Counted from the first letter of the stretch, positions 25,267 to 37,119 are shown. The stretch: DNA of 64,000 bases from Nymphaea colorata (GCF_008831285.2 NC_045142.1:25495876-25559875), one strand, 5' to 3'. Translations and numbers: made by a program. Notes: generated by a model from the letters alone, not told the origin.

Positions 25267-26579
25267 GAGAAAGAAAAGAGAGAGACAGAGAAAAGTGATG
25301 CAGGAACAACTAAATGCGTTAGAGGTCGAGTCAAAAGGAGATTCTGCACCGCCAAAGTTGACAAAACTCTCATAGCAAAACTGACCCATTTGTAACCCTA
25401 ATTTTAGTCCCCTTGTCGGGAACTCATTAGGATAGGCATTGACCAAATATGCCACCATATATGAAATGTGCTCAATGGGAATCAAATGGTAAAAATGAAC
25501 ATTATGTATCTATAAAATCTTTAGATTTTTTTTATTGTAGTTTAGATGGAGAAATCCTTCGGCCTCTCATAGTACACGTAGTACACCAACACCTAGTACA
25601 CCACCCAATACAATGTATTTAATATAAATCAAAAGGTAAAAAAGGACAATATATACTCTTTGGTTCGAGAAATCCTTCGGTCTATCACAGTACACCACTC
25701 TATGCATTATATGTTTAATCATGTCAATAGAATGCATCAGGTGCTGTGATTGGACATAAGTTTGGATGGCCGCATATATATATATATATATTTAGACGGA
25801 TAATGTTGTAAACATTAGTATTGCATTATTATATTTCCAGAATGATATATTTTTGTATATTTTTCTATCTATATGAATGTTTCGACCATTAGAAGACCCA
25901 ATGAGAATATTCGACCAATATTCCAAAAAAATGTGTAAGGACCACTGTTTAGAAAAATAAATAATCTTTGACTGTGAAATATCAACATTCGAACACTAGA
26001 ATTCGCGTGAAAGCAGATGGGCTCCAAATTTGCGCGCTGAGTTTCACCAAACACCTTTTTTGAGAAAAGAAAAAGTGAGTGAAGGACACCGTTCACTCGA
26101 TTTTGGTTGTGAACCTAAGAAATAGTGAGAATTATTGTTGTATATTAATCTTTTATTGAACGTTAAATTTTAGAACTGAATTTCTTTAGCTAAGTGGATG
26201 GAGCTCTTTGTTGGCAACTTAAAATATCAGTTCTTTTTCTTTAAGAAGGTACACATGAATTTCCTTTCACAAGATCCACCGACAACAAATGTGGTACTTT
26301 CCTCCCTCTCAACAGCATTCTTGTTGGCATTTATGTTCTCATTTAATGTTACTATTTGTTGTTATTCTACTCTTCGTGTGGGCGGGAGACTAATTCTGCC
26401 GCCCGCTCGAGTGAAAGCCGAAGCTTACTCTTTATTGTCACAGAGTCTAGGCTTGCTTTTAGCGCCTTAGGGTGATGCCTCTATTATACTTGAACGCTTC
26501 CCTTTTTGCATCACAAAATGTTGATGTCAGAAGAATTTACTTTTAAAAAGTGAAATTCTTAAGCTACTTGGTCTGGCCT

Positions 26580-27000
26580 ATATGTCAATGGACTAGATTG
26601 GATTTAGACATATAGCCGAATTGCTTTAAAAAATAGAGCCGGTGCGAAAAAAGTTTAGCATCTGTTTAAGAAATTAGATTGAGTTCGGATTTAAGAAATG
26701 ACATCGGATTGTATTTTGATTTAGTTCTAAATGAATATTCAACTGGATTTGAATTCGGGTTTGGAACCAGTTTTAAGTAAATATGCTGTTCCCAATATTC
26801 ATACACTTTGAAAATTTGATTCTTAGCACATCATAATATGGTTCAAATTCAGTTGTGCATTTTGAAATGAGATTTGGATTCCAATGTCTATTTAAAAGTC
26901 AGATTTGACTTGGATTTGGATTGTGAATTTAAAAACAGACTCGGATATCTTAGAAACTGTTATCCGTCCGTATTTGAATTCAAATGTATGAACATCAGCT
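26580..27000 (+). repeat. Degenerate GGATTTGGAT-type repeat sequence
   Basis: The stretch is packed with GGATTTGAATTCGGATTT-like words without a clear period. Sentences such as TTTAGTTCTAAATGAATATTC match the array at 29.2-29.85 kb (TTTAGTTTTAAATAAATATTC), so this is probably a decayed relative of that family. Confidence 0.45.
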
Positions 27001-27663
27001 AAATTAAATATAGTGTGGTTTCCTGGAGTCATCGAACTAGAAAGCGAGATTATAAGCATTTTTATTTGATTATAGCAAGAGATATTCAGAGTTTGCTTTG
27101 TTTAAAGTCACATTAGGATCCAACTATCATAATGTCCAGCATTTATAGGTAGTCAAGCCTCAACATTATATTAAACTTGGACTCACTTTTAGTTATGAAA
27201 CTGCATACTGAACCCTAATCAGATTACTAATTGGTTGTCAATTTCTTTCCAGAATCTAACTAAACATATTTGAACTCAGATGGGTAACCAGGTATGGTGG
27301 ATCCATTTGCATCCCTATTTCGATTGAATTCTTGGCCTTTTTCAGAAAACCTTGAGCCAGTTGGAGTGGGTATCTAAAATATGTTTTTGTTGATGCCATG
27401 TGATTGGTTTATAACATTTAATTTATTAGTCTATGTCATTTTGTTGTTGGGATCCTATTCAGTGGTAGAAAATGATATCTCTCTCTCTTTCTCTCTCCTT
27501 AATGCATCTTTGCATTTTGTCGGCCCCTTTCTCTCTCCCTCTCCTTGTGTGGCAAGTTTGGTTAGGCAAGTAGCCCTCTTATTTATACAATTAATAATAC
27601 ATTTTGGGCACCGAAACCCCACTGCCCAAGTGAGAGGCTGAAGTTTTCCTCCTTCTCCCTACC

Positions 27664-27853
27664 CAGAGGCGGAGCCAAGGTATGGGCCTGCATGGCCTTT
27701 GGCCCCACCTCAAAAAAGAAAAAATTACATGTAAATTTTAGAAAATTTTACTTATTCTATATGAAAATTTGAAAAAATGATATTTGGACTCTAGTTAAAA
27801 TTTTAAAACTTTAATTTGACCCTCATCATGAAAAATTTCTGGCTCCACCCCTG
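27664..27853. mobile_element. hAT-type MITE, 190 bp
   Basis: The ends are inverted repeats: CAGAGGCGGAGCCA on the left and, read inward from the right, CAGGGGTGGAGCCA. This matches the CAGNGGCGGAGCCA-type terminus common in plant hAT MITEs. Flanking 8-mers TCCCTACC (27656-27663) and TTCTTACC (27854-27861) agree at 6 of 8 positions and may be a decayed target-site duplication. The interior is AT-rich and non-coding. Confidence 0.75.
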
Positions 27854-27974
27854 TTCTTACCTTCAAGGCCTACAGAAATCTGGTGAACTTTCGGTTACTC
27901 TTGTCAACCGAGAGTAGTGTTTGCCACATTTTGTAATATACAGGAGTCATGCTCGTGGAATCAAACTGGGACCA

Positions 27975-28670
27975 GCTACACTCCACCCCTTGAGGCCAGT
28001 GGACAAGTTTTTTGGTTGGCTTGTTTTTCTCATTTTCTCATTAGAACTCCCCATCTACCCCAAGAGAATTTGTGGACCTAGGGAGTTCAATAATTGCAGA
28101 TATTCAAAAGGGCAGCTTTATTTTTTCAAGATTTTGACATTTTTCAAGTTCAAAGTTTGTTTTATACTGCCCAAGCAAAAGACCAAAGCTGTACTATGAC
28201 CTGTGTAAACTTACAATTACTTCATTCAACTTGAGAGTAGTGTCTGCTAGTTCGGAGGAGTAGTGGCCATGGAATCGAACTGATAACTGGGTTTTCACCA
28301 ACCAATCAAAAGTTTTACTATGAAAATACTGGACTTAGGCCTACCCATATGCGGTGCCCACAACAGACTTAGGCCGCTGCTCCGTAGCCCAACATGCACC
28401 CACCCCATTGCAGTAGTAAGATAGATCAGTGCCCCTTAGCTAAAATTTTCTGGCTTCGCCGCTGGCTACACTCCGGCCCTTGGGACCAGTGGAAAATTTA
28501 TCGGTTAGGTTGCTTTTGTCGTTAGAATTTCCCATCTACCCTAAGCTAAATTATGGACCTGTTGCTTAGGGAGTTCAATAATTGAAGATACTCAAGTGGG
28601 CAGCTTTATTTTTTTTCAAAATTTTGACATTTTTCTAGTTCAAAGTTTGTTTTCTACTGAAAATGTGATC
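27975..28670 (+). repeat. Direct duplication, about 210 bp, copies 490 bp apart
   Basis: GCTACACTCC (27975 and 28465) begins two diverged copies that share CCCATCTACCC, AGGGAGTTCAATAATTG, GGGCAGCTTTATTTTTT and AGTTCAAAGTTTGTTTT. The first copy runs to about 28170, the second to about 28660. Just before the second copy, AAAATTTTCTGGCTTCGCCG (28443-28462) resembles the right end of a hAT-type MITE, so one copy may have been disturbed by an insertion. Confidence 0.75.
28245..28315 (-). mobile_element. tRNA-derived SINE-like relic
   Basis: On the minus strand a B-box-like AGTTCGATTCC (complement of 28271-28281) follows an A-box-like TGATTGGTTGGTG (near 28295-28308). The spacing is shorter than in a tRNA gene and there is no cloverleaf. 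A similar but weaker pair is at 27945-28025, where the B-box-like word is AGTTTGATTCC. Confidence 0.4.
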
Positions 28671-29199
28671 AAGCAGTACCAATCACCAAATCGTATTCTA
28701 CATGTAGTTGTCCAAATGCGTGTCCATGTGACACAACTCTTTTGTATTTCTGTCGGCGATACTCGAATAATACAACCTAATGCCTAGACTTATAGATTTT
28801 ACTAGCAACTCTCTCATATAAATTTTGTGAACCAGTATTTTACCATATCTTTCTTTGGCGCTTTAGGTAAGGACCTGGCCCAAACTGGCCCACCAAGAAG
28901 TTGATGCATTGTATTCATGATAGTGACAACATCTAAATCACTAATCGCCAAAATAGATAGTCGGTTTAGCATGTAGCAGGCAACTCCCTTCTCTTTTCTA
29001 AACTTTCCCTCGCTTCTTCAACTTTTTGTTTCCAACTTTTGGTTTTCTATTTTCATTCATGTATCATTTCTTGGGTTCATTTTGGCTGGGGTTGTCAATA
29101 TATCCGATCTAAACAGCTATATGACAGATTTGATTTGTTCGAAAAAGTAGGATATAAAAAAAAGAATGTTTGATTAGAAAATCCAATTGAATTTGGATT

Positions 29200-29850
29200 T
29201 TAGAAAGGACATCAGATGATCTGCTTCATATTCAGATTTGGATATTCATAACATCTAATTGGACCTGGATTCAAATCGGATTTAGTTTTAAATAAATATT
29301 CTGTATCTAATGCCCATGAAGGTCAGCCGGGTTTGGTTTAAAATTTGGATTGAGGTGTGATTTACATATTTGTATTTGAATCAGAACATATGAACATCCT
29401 AAAAAGGGGGATATAGTTAAGAATATATCATAATATCACTGGGTTCGGATTGGATTTAGTTTCTAAATAAATTTCTTATATTGAATGCCCATGAAAGTCT
29501 GTCAGATTTGGTTTAAATTTCGGCTTGATAATGTGAACTCGAAAATCAGATTCGGATTTGGATGTGATTTTTTTAATTCATATCTGAATCATGAACATCT
29601 AGAAAAAGAGATATGATTAAGAATACATCATATTATCTAGTTGGATTCAGTTTCGGATTGAATTTAATTTTTTAAAAAATTTCCTATATACAATGCCCAT
29701 GAAAGTCAGCCAGATTTGGATTAAAATTTGGATGGAGATGTGAACTTGAAAATCGGATTCAAATTTCAGACTCGAAATCGAATGTGATTTTTATACATAT
29801 ATATTGGTATTTGAATCCAAATATATGAACATCCAAGAAAAGGGATATAC
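29200..29850 (+). repeat. Three-copy tandem array, units of about 175-208 bp
   Basis: TGCCCATGAA.GTC recurs at 29311, 29486 and 29694. Each copy is followed by AGATTTGGTTTAAA-type sequence, a GGATTTGGAT-rich stretch, ATATGAACATC and a GGGATATA.TTAAGA segment. Unit length varies by indels. No frame is maintained, so the array is non-coding. Confidence 0.8.
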
Positions 29851-30859
29851 TTAAGAGTACTGGAATCTGATCCACTGACGTCCCTGAAATCGGGTTAATG
29901 ATAACCATAGTTTTTCATTCCAAAAGAGGCCATTATAGATGCCATGTATCATGAAAACACTCAAAAAGATGTGGAAATGCACTTGAACATGGCAAGAGAA
30001 ATGATCAGAAAAATGTAGATAATGTTCTAAGCTGAATGCAGGTCCAACCAGAACTCCTTGTTTTCTTCTGATTATTGTAAAATAAAAACATCCACAACAT
30101 GACAAAGTAAAGTAAGAACACCTCATTATGGGGGGACTGTGCAGTACAGGCTTGTATCTTTTCTTTCTTGGTGGATCCAACAGTGAAGCAAGTCCGCCAT
30201 GGCAGTGCTGAAGATCAAAGGCTTGGTTTGTTTTCAGCCAAAGGTTATAATGATAAAAATTTCTTGAATTTTGAAGGGAAAACCAATTGTTTGGCAAGAA
30301 AATGACAGTGGGGGAAAATGTTTATACATTGTCACCAGCCTAAATATTTTTTTGTGTGTGTTTTTATATAGATACATTATAATTATTTTCTTATTTATGT
30401 ATATTGTGCCTCTTAATGAATGAAAATTTTTAAAATAGCGCCCTTCAGCTAAAAATTTCTGGCTCGGCCAATGTGTCCATAATGCATGTTCGGGTGTATT
30501 CAACGCCTTCATCATACACTAAGTTTCCCTCTTCTGTTCTGATTATCTTTCCCTTCTGTTCTCATGGAGGGAGACTGTTCTTTATCTTTTCAAAGGCAGA
30601 CCCGAACATATCGCATGTATTCATGGGCATGATCGATCGTATAACTCAGTTTGGCAACTTTTCCTCAGCCATCTTGTTTGGTAGACCGCTAAGAATATCT
30701 ACTATATATTCTTCCAGTTGAACCACATGTTTTTGAGTAAAATCGGGAGAACGAAGACCACTTGAAGAATGCCTGCAAGGCCTCTCTACTTTCCCACACC
30801 TGCTAGGTCCAGGTGCTTTTTAGGACCTAGATGGACCCTTGGTACATCCGTCAATTAGA

Positions 30860-30965
30860 ATATCACATTACCACTGTTTGCAATTCAAAAGAGTAGTACC
30901 CATGAGAGTCAAACTGACGACCTAGCTCTCTGCCAGCCTGACCAACTATACCTTGCTCACTTCTC
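30860..30965 (-). mobile_element. tRNA-derived SINE-like relic
   Basis: Minus strand: TATAGTTGGTCAGGC (A-box-like, about 30939-30953) is followed after about 25 bases by AGTTTGACTCTC (B-box-like, 30904-30915). The arrangement is that of a tRNA-derived SINE head. The right and left limits are uncertain. Confidence 0.45.
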
Positions 30966-31702
30966 ACTTTTAGGGTGGGGGAATCTATCACAATCTCTCC
31001 ACTTTAAAGCGAGAAAAGAAACGTGAATCATGCTATCAAGGCGCCATTCGATTTTGCCTTGGAAATGGGTGGAGGTAAAAAATGTGTGGATATCACTCTC
31101 CATGTCAATCTTTTCTCACCAAAGAAAAGGGGAGGGAAAAAAGGAAAAGAAAAACAAAACTGAAGTTGTCTTGTTCACCAGGTAAGTTGAAAGAAGCAAG
31201 CAATTTCTTCACAAACCTCCTTGGGTATAGAACAAGTTCATTTATCTTGTTGATTTATGGTAAAACGCATCAAAGCTATAATAATTGGGTAGACAATAAT
31301 TGGGTATGTCTAGATATATCTGAATTGCTTTGATCAATCTACATTTATGAAAAAAACACAAATTGTTTAAATTGCATTTCTCAACATATGACAAATTTTT
31401 TTCGAACATGCAGATATGGACTACAACAACTGAAATGAGAGAAAATTTTATGTGTTCATTACATGGTGTCTTGTATGTCAAATTTTTTCAAGATAAGTTC
31501 CATCTGGATAGTCTCAAAGGGCATAGTGAAACAGGATAGAAAGGTGGCTCATGTTCAAGGTGTTCGAGGTTCGGATCATGTAGTTGCTGCCACGCTCTTG
31601 TATGTTATTCACTCTAACTATGGCAAAAGTGACACTCGAGTTGAAGTATGCATTGTAGGTCTGTTTAGGTCCTAAGGCAAACCAAAGCCGTTGTGACATA
31701 AG

Positions 31703-31880
31703 CAGAGCTGGAGCTAGGAATTTTTTGTCGCAAGGGCCAAACTATATTTTCAAAATTTTAACAGGGCTGAAATAGATAAATCTTTTTATGTACATTAAAC
31801 TGAAATTGTTTACATTACATTACATATACATTTTTAAAGTTTTTAAAATCAGGATATAATCTTGAGGTTTTTCTTTAAAG
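31703..31880. mobile_element. Possible hAT-MITE relic
   Basis: CAGAGCTGGAGCTAGGAATT at 31705 resembles the CAGAGGCGGAGCCA terminus of the MITE at 27664, and the AT-rich interior also contains TTTCAAAATTTTAA. No second terminus was found. Similar isolated ends occur at 30445-30470 (AAATTTCTGGCTCGGCC) and about 34917-35085. Confidence 0.3.
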
Positions 31881-32365
31881 GCGGTTTACTATAATTGAAT
31901 ATTAAAAAGCAAAATTCACTGGATAGCTTCTCTCTATTTGAAGGGGGAAAAGAAAGAAACATCCCCGAGTTCCAAGGTCATAAAACACGACCACATTAAA
32001 AGGTGAAGTGGGATAAAAAAGACATGTTTTCAAACGCAAGCTTGGCCCATGTTTACTTGAGGGAGATAAATTATCACCAAGTGGGTGAAGTTGTATTTCT
32101 TTCTTCCTACAAAATTTGGCCCACCATGTCTGATGTGCCAACTGGTCCGAATGGCATAACCAATAGCATAAATATCTGCTACCCTTGATAGCAAAATTTG
32201 AGTAATATCTTTCTTATTCATGCCCATAATGTGTATGCCTTTTGGACCACTTGAAACCCGCAGTTTGTCTCTTTTAAGTCTCAATCGGACTTACGTGACA
32301 GATTCTAGATCAGAGACATGAAAAGATATGGTTGTAAGGTGTGCCTCAAGGGGCAAAGGGTTACC

Positions 32366-32932
32366 GGTGAACAATAGCCGAGTCAAGCCCAAGTTCAGTC
32401 AGCTCGACTGATGAAACCTCAAGCTCGACTTGGCTCGAAGCAGCTCGACTCGGCAGTTATGTGTTGAGCTCAACTCGTTTAAGGCTCGACAAACTTGTTT
32501 GAATAGAATTGATATTTATTGTTGTATGTTGAACTCGAGCTCGACTCGATTAAGGCTCAACAAACTTGTTTGAATAGAATTGATATTTATTGTTATATGT
32601 TGAGCTCGAGCTCGACTCGATTAAGGCTCGACAAACTCGTTTGAATAGAATTGATATTCATCGTTACGTGTTGAGCTCGAACTCGACTTGATTACGACTC
32701 GACATACTCGTAAACTCGTTTGAATATATTGACTTGATTAAGGCTTGACAAACTCGATTAAGGCTCGAGCTCGACTTGGTAGTTACGTGTTGGCCTCGAA
32801 CTCAACTCGATTATTTGAACGAGTCGACTCATGAACTCGAGCTCAACTCATTAAGCAAATGACTCGGCTCGAACTCATTCATAAGGGGAGCTTTAACAAG
32901 TCGAGCTCCAGTAACTCGACTTTTTGTTCACC
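32366..32932 (+). mobile_element. GAGCTCGA-rich repeat element, copy 2
   Basis: It begins GGTGAACAATAGCCGAG and ends GACTTTTTGTTCACC, giving short inverted ends like those of copy 1 at 21094. Three 71-base units are marked by GAATAGAATTGATATT at 32501, 32572 and 32643, separated by CTCGAGCTCGACTCGATTAA and GGCTCGACAAACTCGTTT. The orientation is the same as in copy 1, about 11.2 kb away. A SINE-like piece begins only a few bases after its right end. Confidence 0.75.
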
Positions 32933-32935
32933 CAT

Positions 32936-33100
32936 ACATAGCGTAACTGGTCAGAGTAGGGATTTATAAAACGACAGACCTTTAGTTTGATTCCCATGAT
33001 ATTATGTCTCTGTATCTTAAATTATGTGACACAATACCTAAGTTGAAGGGTATGCCGCTGTCACCACATATGCTAAGGCAACTCAGGACTCTCAGGGCAG
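32936..33100 (+). mobile_element. tRNA-derived SINE-like element
   Basis: TAGCGTAACTGG (32939-32950) fits the polymerase III A-box consensus, and AGTTTGATTCC (32984-32994) is a near-consensus B-box, 45 bases from A-box start to B-box start. This is the best of the SINE-like pieces in the window. The 3' end is not marked by an obvious A or T tail. Confidence 0.55.
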
Positions 33101-35668
33101 AGAGAATAAGCGGTTGTTTTTTCTAAATAGTGGGTTGTTAACCTCCCACTTATCCACAAACATTTGAGCCGAAGCCATTAATGAGGGAGAGAATTAAGAC
33201 GTGAGATCCAATAAAGTCTATTTCTGAGTACTATAGTTCACTAAAGAAAATCAAATTCTATTAGGAATATGATTTGGACTGTTACTTAAACACAGGGAAT
33301 CAAATCAGATTCTACTGAATCCAATAAGTGGAAATTTGGAACTTGTGACATATAATGGCAACATGCATTACTAATATACAGATTAGTTATGAGGCAATTG
33401 ATTAATGTAATTGATGGTTTACAATGTGTGTCACACGTAAAATTAATTTTTAAGCTAAAGTAGTAATTGTTATTTATTATTTGAAAAAATTTTGTTTTTA
33501 CAAGTGACGCTTACGACAGATAATATGTGGAGGCACCTTCATTGGACATATAAAATATGGAGAATTAGGAATTTTGAAAAAATAAAACAACAAATGAAGT
33601 GTAGGAAGGGGGAGAAATTGATTTTTCTTTATTTATGGACGTGAAATTTAACATGTTTTTTTTTTCCTCCTCCTCTGTCGAACAAATATATGAAAAATGA
33701 TAGAAAGACTTCTTACTTTTGAGCAAATAAGAAAAGAAGGCTTGATTCTTAAACATCAACAAATGGACACTCATCTTCTAAAAAACATCTCCCCAAAAGT
33801 CGTTTGTTCATTAAAAAGCATTTATTTTTTATATAAAATGACAAAAGTGCTCCTCTTAAAGAACCACTCATTCTTAGCATATGAGAAATATTTATGACTT
33901 AATGAGGAGTAATTTTTATCATTTTATATCAAAAACAATTTTTTTTTTGTGGGTAAATGGCTCTTTGAGATTTCTTCTTAAAAGTTAAGCGCCTACTTTT
34001 TGTCAACTTTTAAAAGATGAACTGTGGTTTATTATCCATGAACATGTTAAGAGTATTTTGTAATTTTGTAAAATGACATCGCCAAACAGCGATATACTTT
34101 CTAACACCTTTTTCTTTTTCACTCCCTTTCTCTCCTAATAAATTATTAAACTACATCACCTAACAGCAAAATACATTAACAAGATGTCAACAGGAGAAAA
34201 GCAAAGCATCAAAACTTTTTGGCACACTGTCCCTGCTTTGCTTTTACAACACCGCAGTTTCAATAATATCAAATTGAACACTAGCCTTTGTATTTTTCCT
34301 TTGAACCAATTTTTTTCACACTTCTTTTCATATTAGGGTAATATAATTTGTGAAAAGTATAAGTTTGTTTGGTAGGAAAAAAAAAAAGTATTTCGGAATG
34401 TCTACTAAATCTACCTTAAATCAATATTGAGGTAGGTTTATGAAACAGTTAATTTTATTAGATGCTCCCGGAGTGTCCTTGCTACCAAACGGTCTCTTAG
34501 TTTTCCAATAATGTCGAAAATTTTAGATCAGTATATTCAAATGGACACATGCAAAACCGGATCCTTAATCCATTCCACTGTCCAGTTGTCATAAAAAATG
34601 CATAATGAATGATGATTGGTTGTTACTTGTAAGAGTCCGGGATCGACAACCCGGGTAAGCAAGTTGGAGTTAGGCAGACCCTTACCAGATTATGTCGATG
34701 AAAGCACGCTCGAGTAATAAACTCGAGTAGGCCTTAAATCCAACTCGGCCAGGTGAATAAAGAGCGAGCAAATAATTGACCACTTGTCGGCCGGTACGCC
34801 CGAGCATTCAACTCGATCTTCTTTAAACCCTTAGCCAGGTGGATGGAGCTTTTGTTGGCAAACAAATAATTGAGCACTTTAGGACGCGGGGCCAATGAAG
34901 GTGTGTTGATGAAGCACGAGCAGAGGCAGGTGTGGGCAGATGCCCCCACAAATCCACATATATTGCTTATTCATATATTTAATTCGCATGCTCATTTTAT
35001 TATTTACATATATTGGTGTTCCTTAAAAGTTTGAAACTTGAAGTATCAGTGCCTCTCAATCAAAAATTTCTAACTTCGGCGGCACCTTTATATCACATTC
35101 TAGTCGTGAATCCGAGGTGATATGAAATTTATGCTGCCGTGAATCCCATTGTTTAAATAAATTATACAATTCGGTATAATTGGAGAAAGATGTATACCTT
35201 TTGTTGACATGAGATTTGAGACTATCAAATGCAACCTTAATCAACTTAGTGGCCTAAGTTGGATCAAGCTTGGACCCATTATGAAGTATATATATATATA
35301 TATATAACAAGCTCCCAGCAAAATACTGACATTTTAATTTTAACTAACAAGTTAGTAGCCACAAGTTTAAAAAGCACAAATATGATAATCTTTACGTGCG
35401 TATCTGGACATAATCAAGACTAAGAACTTGTTTTTAGCAATTGGGGAATCGGGCATTTTAGTTTTGGAGATTTCTTTTTTCTTCCGAAATCCAGAAACTA
35501 TGTTTGCTTTCAAAATCTCTTTTTTCACTTTATGTAACTTCAATTTTTATTTGGATAATAGTAACTTGGTCTGATGCGATACAAGATATTAGTATCTTTT
35601 TGAGGATTTAGATAATTGATTTCTAGTAATGTAAGGATTATTATTACATCATAGATTTGTAAGCCTTG

Positions 35669-35711
35669 ATGGATCTCAAGTGAGACTCGGCTGCTCTGAC
35701 TTGAGATCCAT
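35669..35711. repeat. Inverted repeat with 13-bp arms
   Basis: ATGGATCTCAAGT (35669-35681) and its exact complement (35699-35711) flank a 17-base loop. The sequence just beyond (GAGATCCATGGGTTTAAAGG) resembles that at the hairpin in the CCCH intron (CAGATCCATGGATTTAAGG, from about 15651), suggesting one MITE family. Confidence 0.55.
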
Positions 35712-36765
35712 GGGTTTAAAGGCATAATTGTGATGTTATCAAATTTCAACTTTGTTAAAATCATAGATTTAAGGTGGGCCAATTGTTAGGCATATGCCCT
35801 AAGGCTATGAGGTAAAATAAATCATAGTAGTCATCATAGTCATAAAAAAAAGCATGATTTTTCGAAAAAATGTGATAAAATTTAAATTACCGTTTAAAAC
35901 TAAAAAATGTGATTTATTTTTGAAAAAAAACATTTAAAACGAAAAAACACATTTTTAATACGTTTTTTCGTGTTTTTTTTACTTTTTTTTTCATTTTTTA
36001 GTGTCAAACATTTTGTTTTTTATTTGTTTCAAATCTAAATGTTTGTGTTATTAATTTCTCATTTATTTTATTTTTTTCTTATTTTTAGTTTTTTTAAAAT
36101 TTTAAAAATTTACCATATTTTTTCATATTTTTTTGTTTTTTTTTAAGCTCACCGTATTATAATTGAGAAAAACATCGCCCCTTTAAAACTTTGAAAAGTT
36201 ATTTAGGACTATGGTAGTCATCTCAAGATTGAAAGCAAATCATGGAAAAAAACATGGCTCCAATCAGGAAATCTACAAAAGCATGACCAGTTCTTAGATT
36301 TTAGGTCAACAACGAGCCCCAACATGAAAAAAAAAAAAGCACTTTCTTCTTTCTTTCTTTTTTTTTTTTTAAAGTATGAAATTATAAATGGGCCACTTTA
36401 ATGTTTAAATAAATGACAGCATCGCAATCTTTGAAAAGGTATGGCCTCCGTACAGAGGGACCATGCTTCAGATACGGTATCCTTCCTCCATTAATACAAC
36501 TCACATAAATGGATCCAAAATCCATTCAAGAGTGTCGGCATGCATGTGGATGCCACACATTTGGTACCAACCAAAATCTCCCAGCATAATTTTTTATCAA
36601 AAGTTGATGTGAATATGAAGTGCAATTTCATGCACTGTCAAATCCACGCCACTGTCAAATATTAGGGCTTCGCACGAGCCGAGTTCAAGCCTGAGCTAGG
36701 TCCGGTCGAACTCGGCTTGTACCCCAGTGGGCTCGAGCTTGAGTCGAGCACGGGTTGATCTTATA

Positions 36766-37119
36766 GGGGGCGTTTGGTTGGCAGGAAAAGAACTGTTCAA
36801 CAGGAAAAAAAATTCAAATTTTTAAAACTTTTCCATTTCATCAAACATGGAAAAAAAATTTGGACCGTTGGAGATGATTCTGGAAAAATAAATTTTTTTG
36901 TGACCGTTGGAGGAGGAAATTTTTTCTCCCTCCTCCCTCCTTCTCTTCTTCCTCACCATTCCCATCAAACAAAGAAATTTTTTTCTAAAAAAATAATTCC
37001 TCCATAACAAACACAAACTGGTTTGGAAAAACGGAAAAATTTTTCCGTTTCTTCAATTCCAGAAATTTTTTTCTAGAAATGTTTTTCCAGAAACTTTTTT
37101 CTGACCATCAAACGGCCCC
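36766..37119. mobile_element. PIF/Harbinger (Tourist)-like MITE, 354 bp
   Basis: The ends are inverted repeats: GGGGGCGTTTGGTTGGCAGG against GGGGCCGTTTGATGGTCAG read inward from the right. This is the classic GGGCCGTTTGGTT-type terminus of Tourist-like elements. The trinucleotide ATA flanks both sides (36763-36765, 37120-37122), fitting a 3-base target-site duplication, though the usual one is TTA/TAA. The interior is rich in GGAAAAA/TTTTTCC words and holds a perfect 22-base palindrome at 37029-37050. It inserted next to a small GAGCTCGA-rich stretch (36665-36760). Confidence 0.8.

Noticed and set aside
25039-25485. A 148-codon minus-strand frame (MIPIEHISYMVAYLV..)
   Set aside because: Its middle is translated TA microsatellite (YIYIYI) and its end is a SINE-like relic; no domain remains.
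32939-32994. A functional tRNA gene
   Set aside because: A- and B-box-like words are present, but no cloverleaf, acceptor stem or discriminator can be drawn. A SINE relic fits better.
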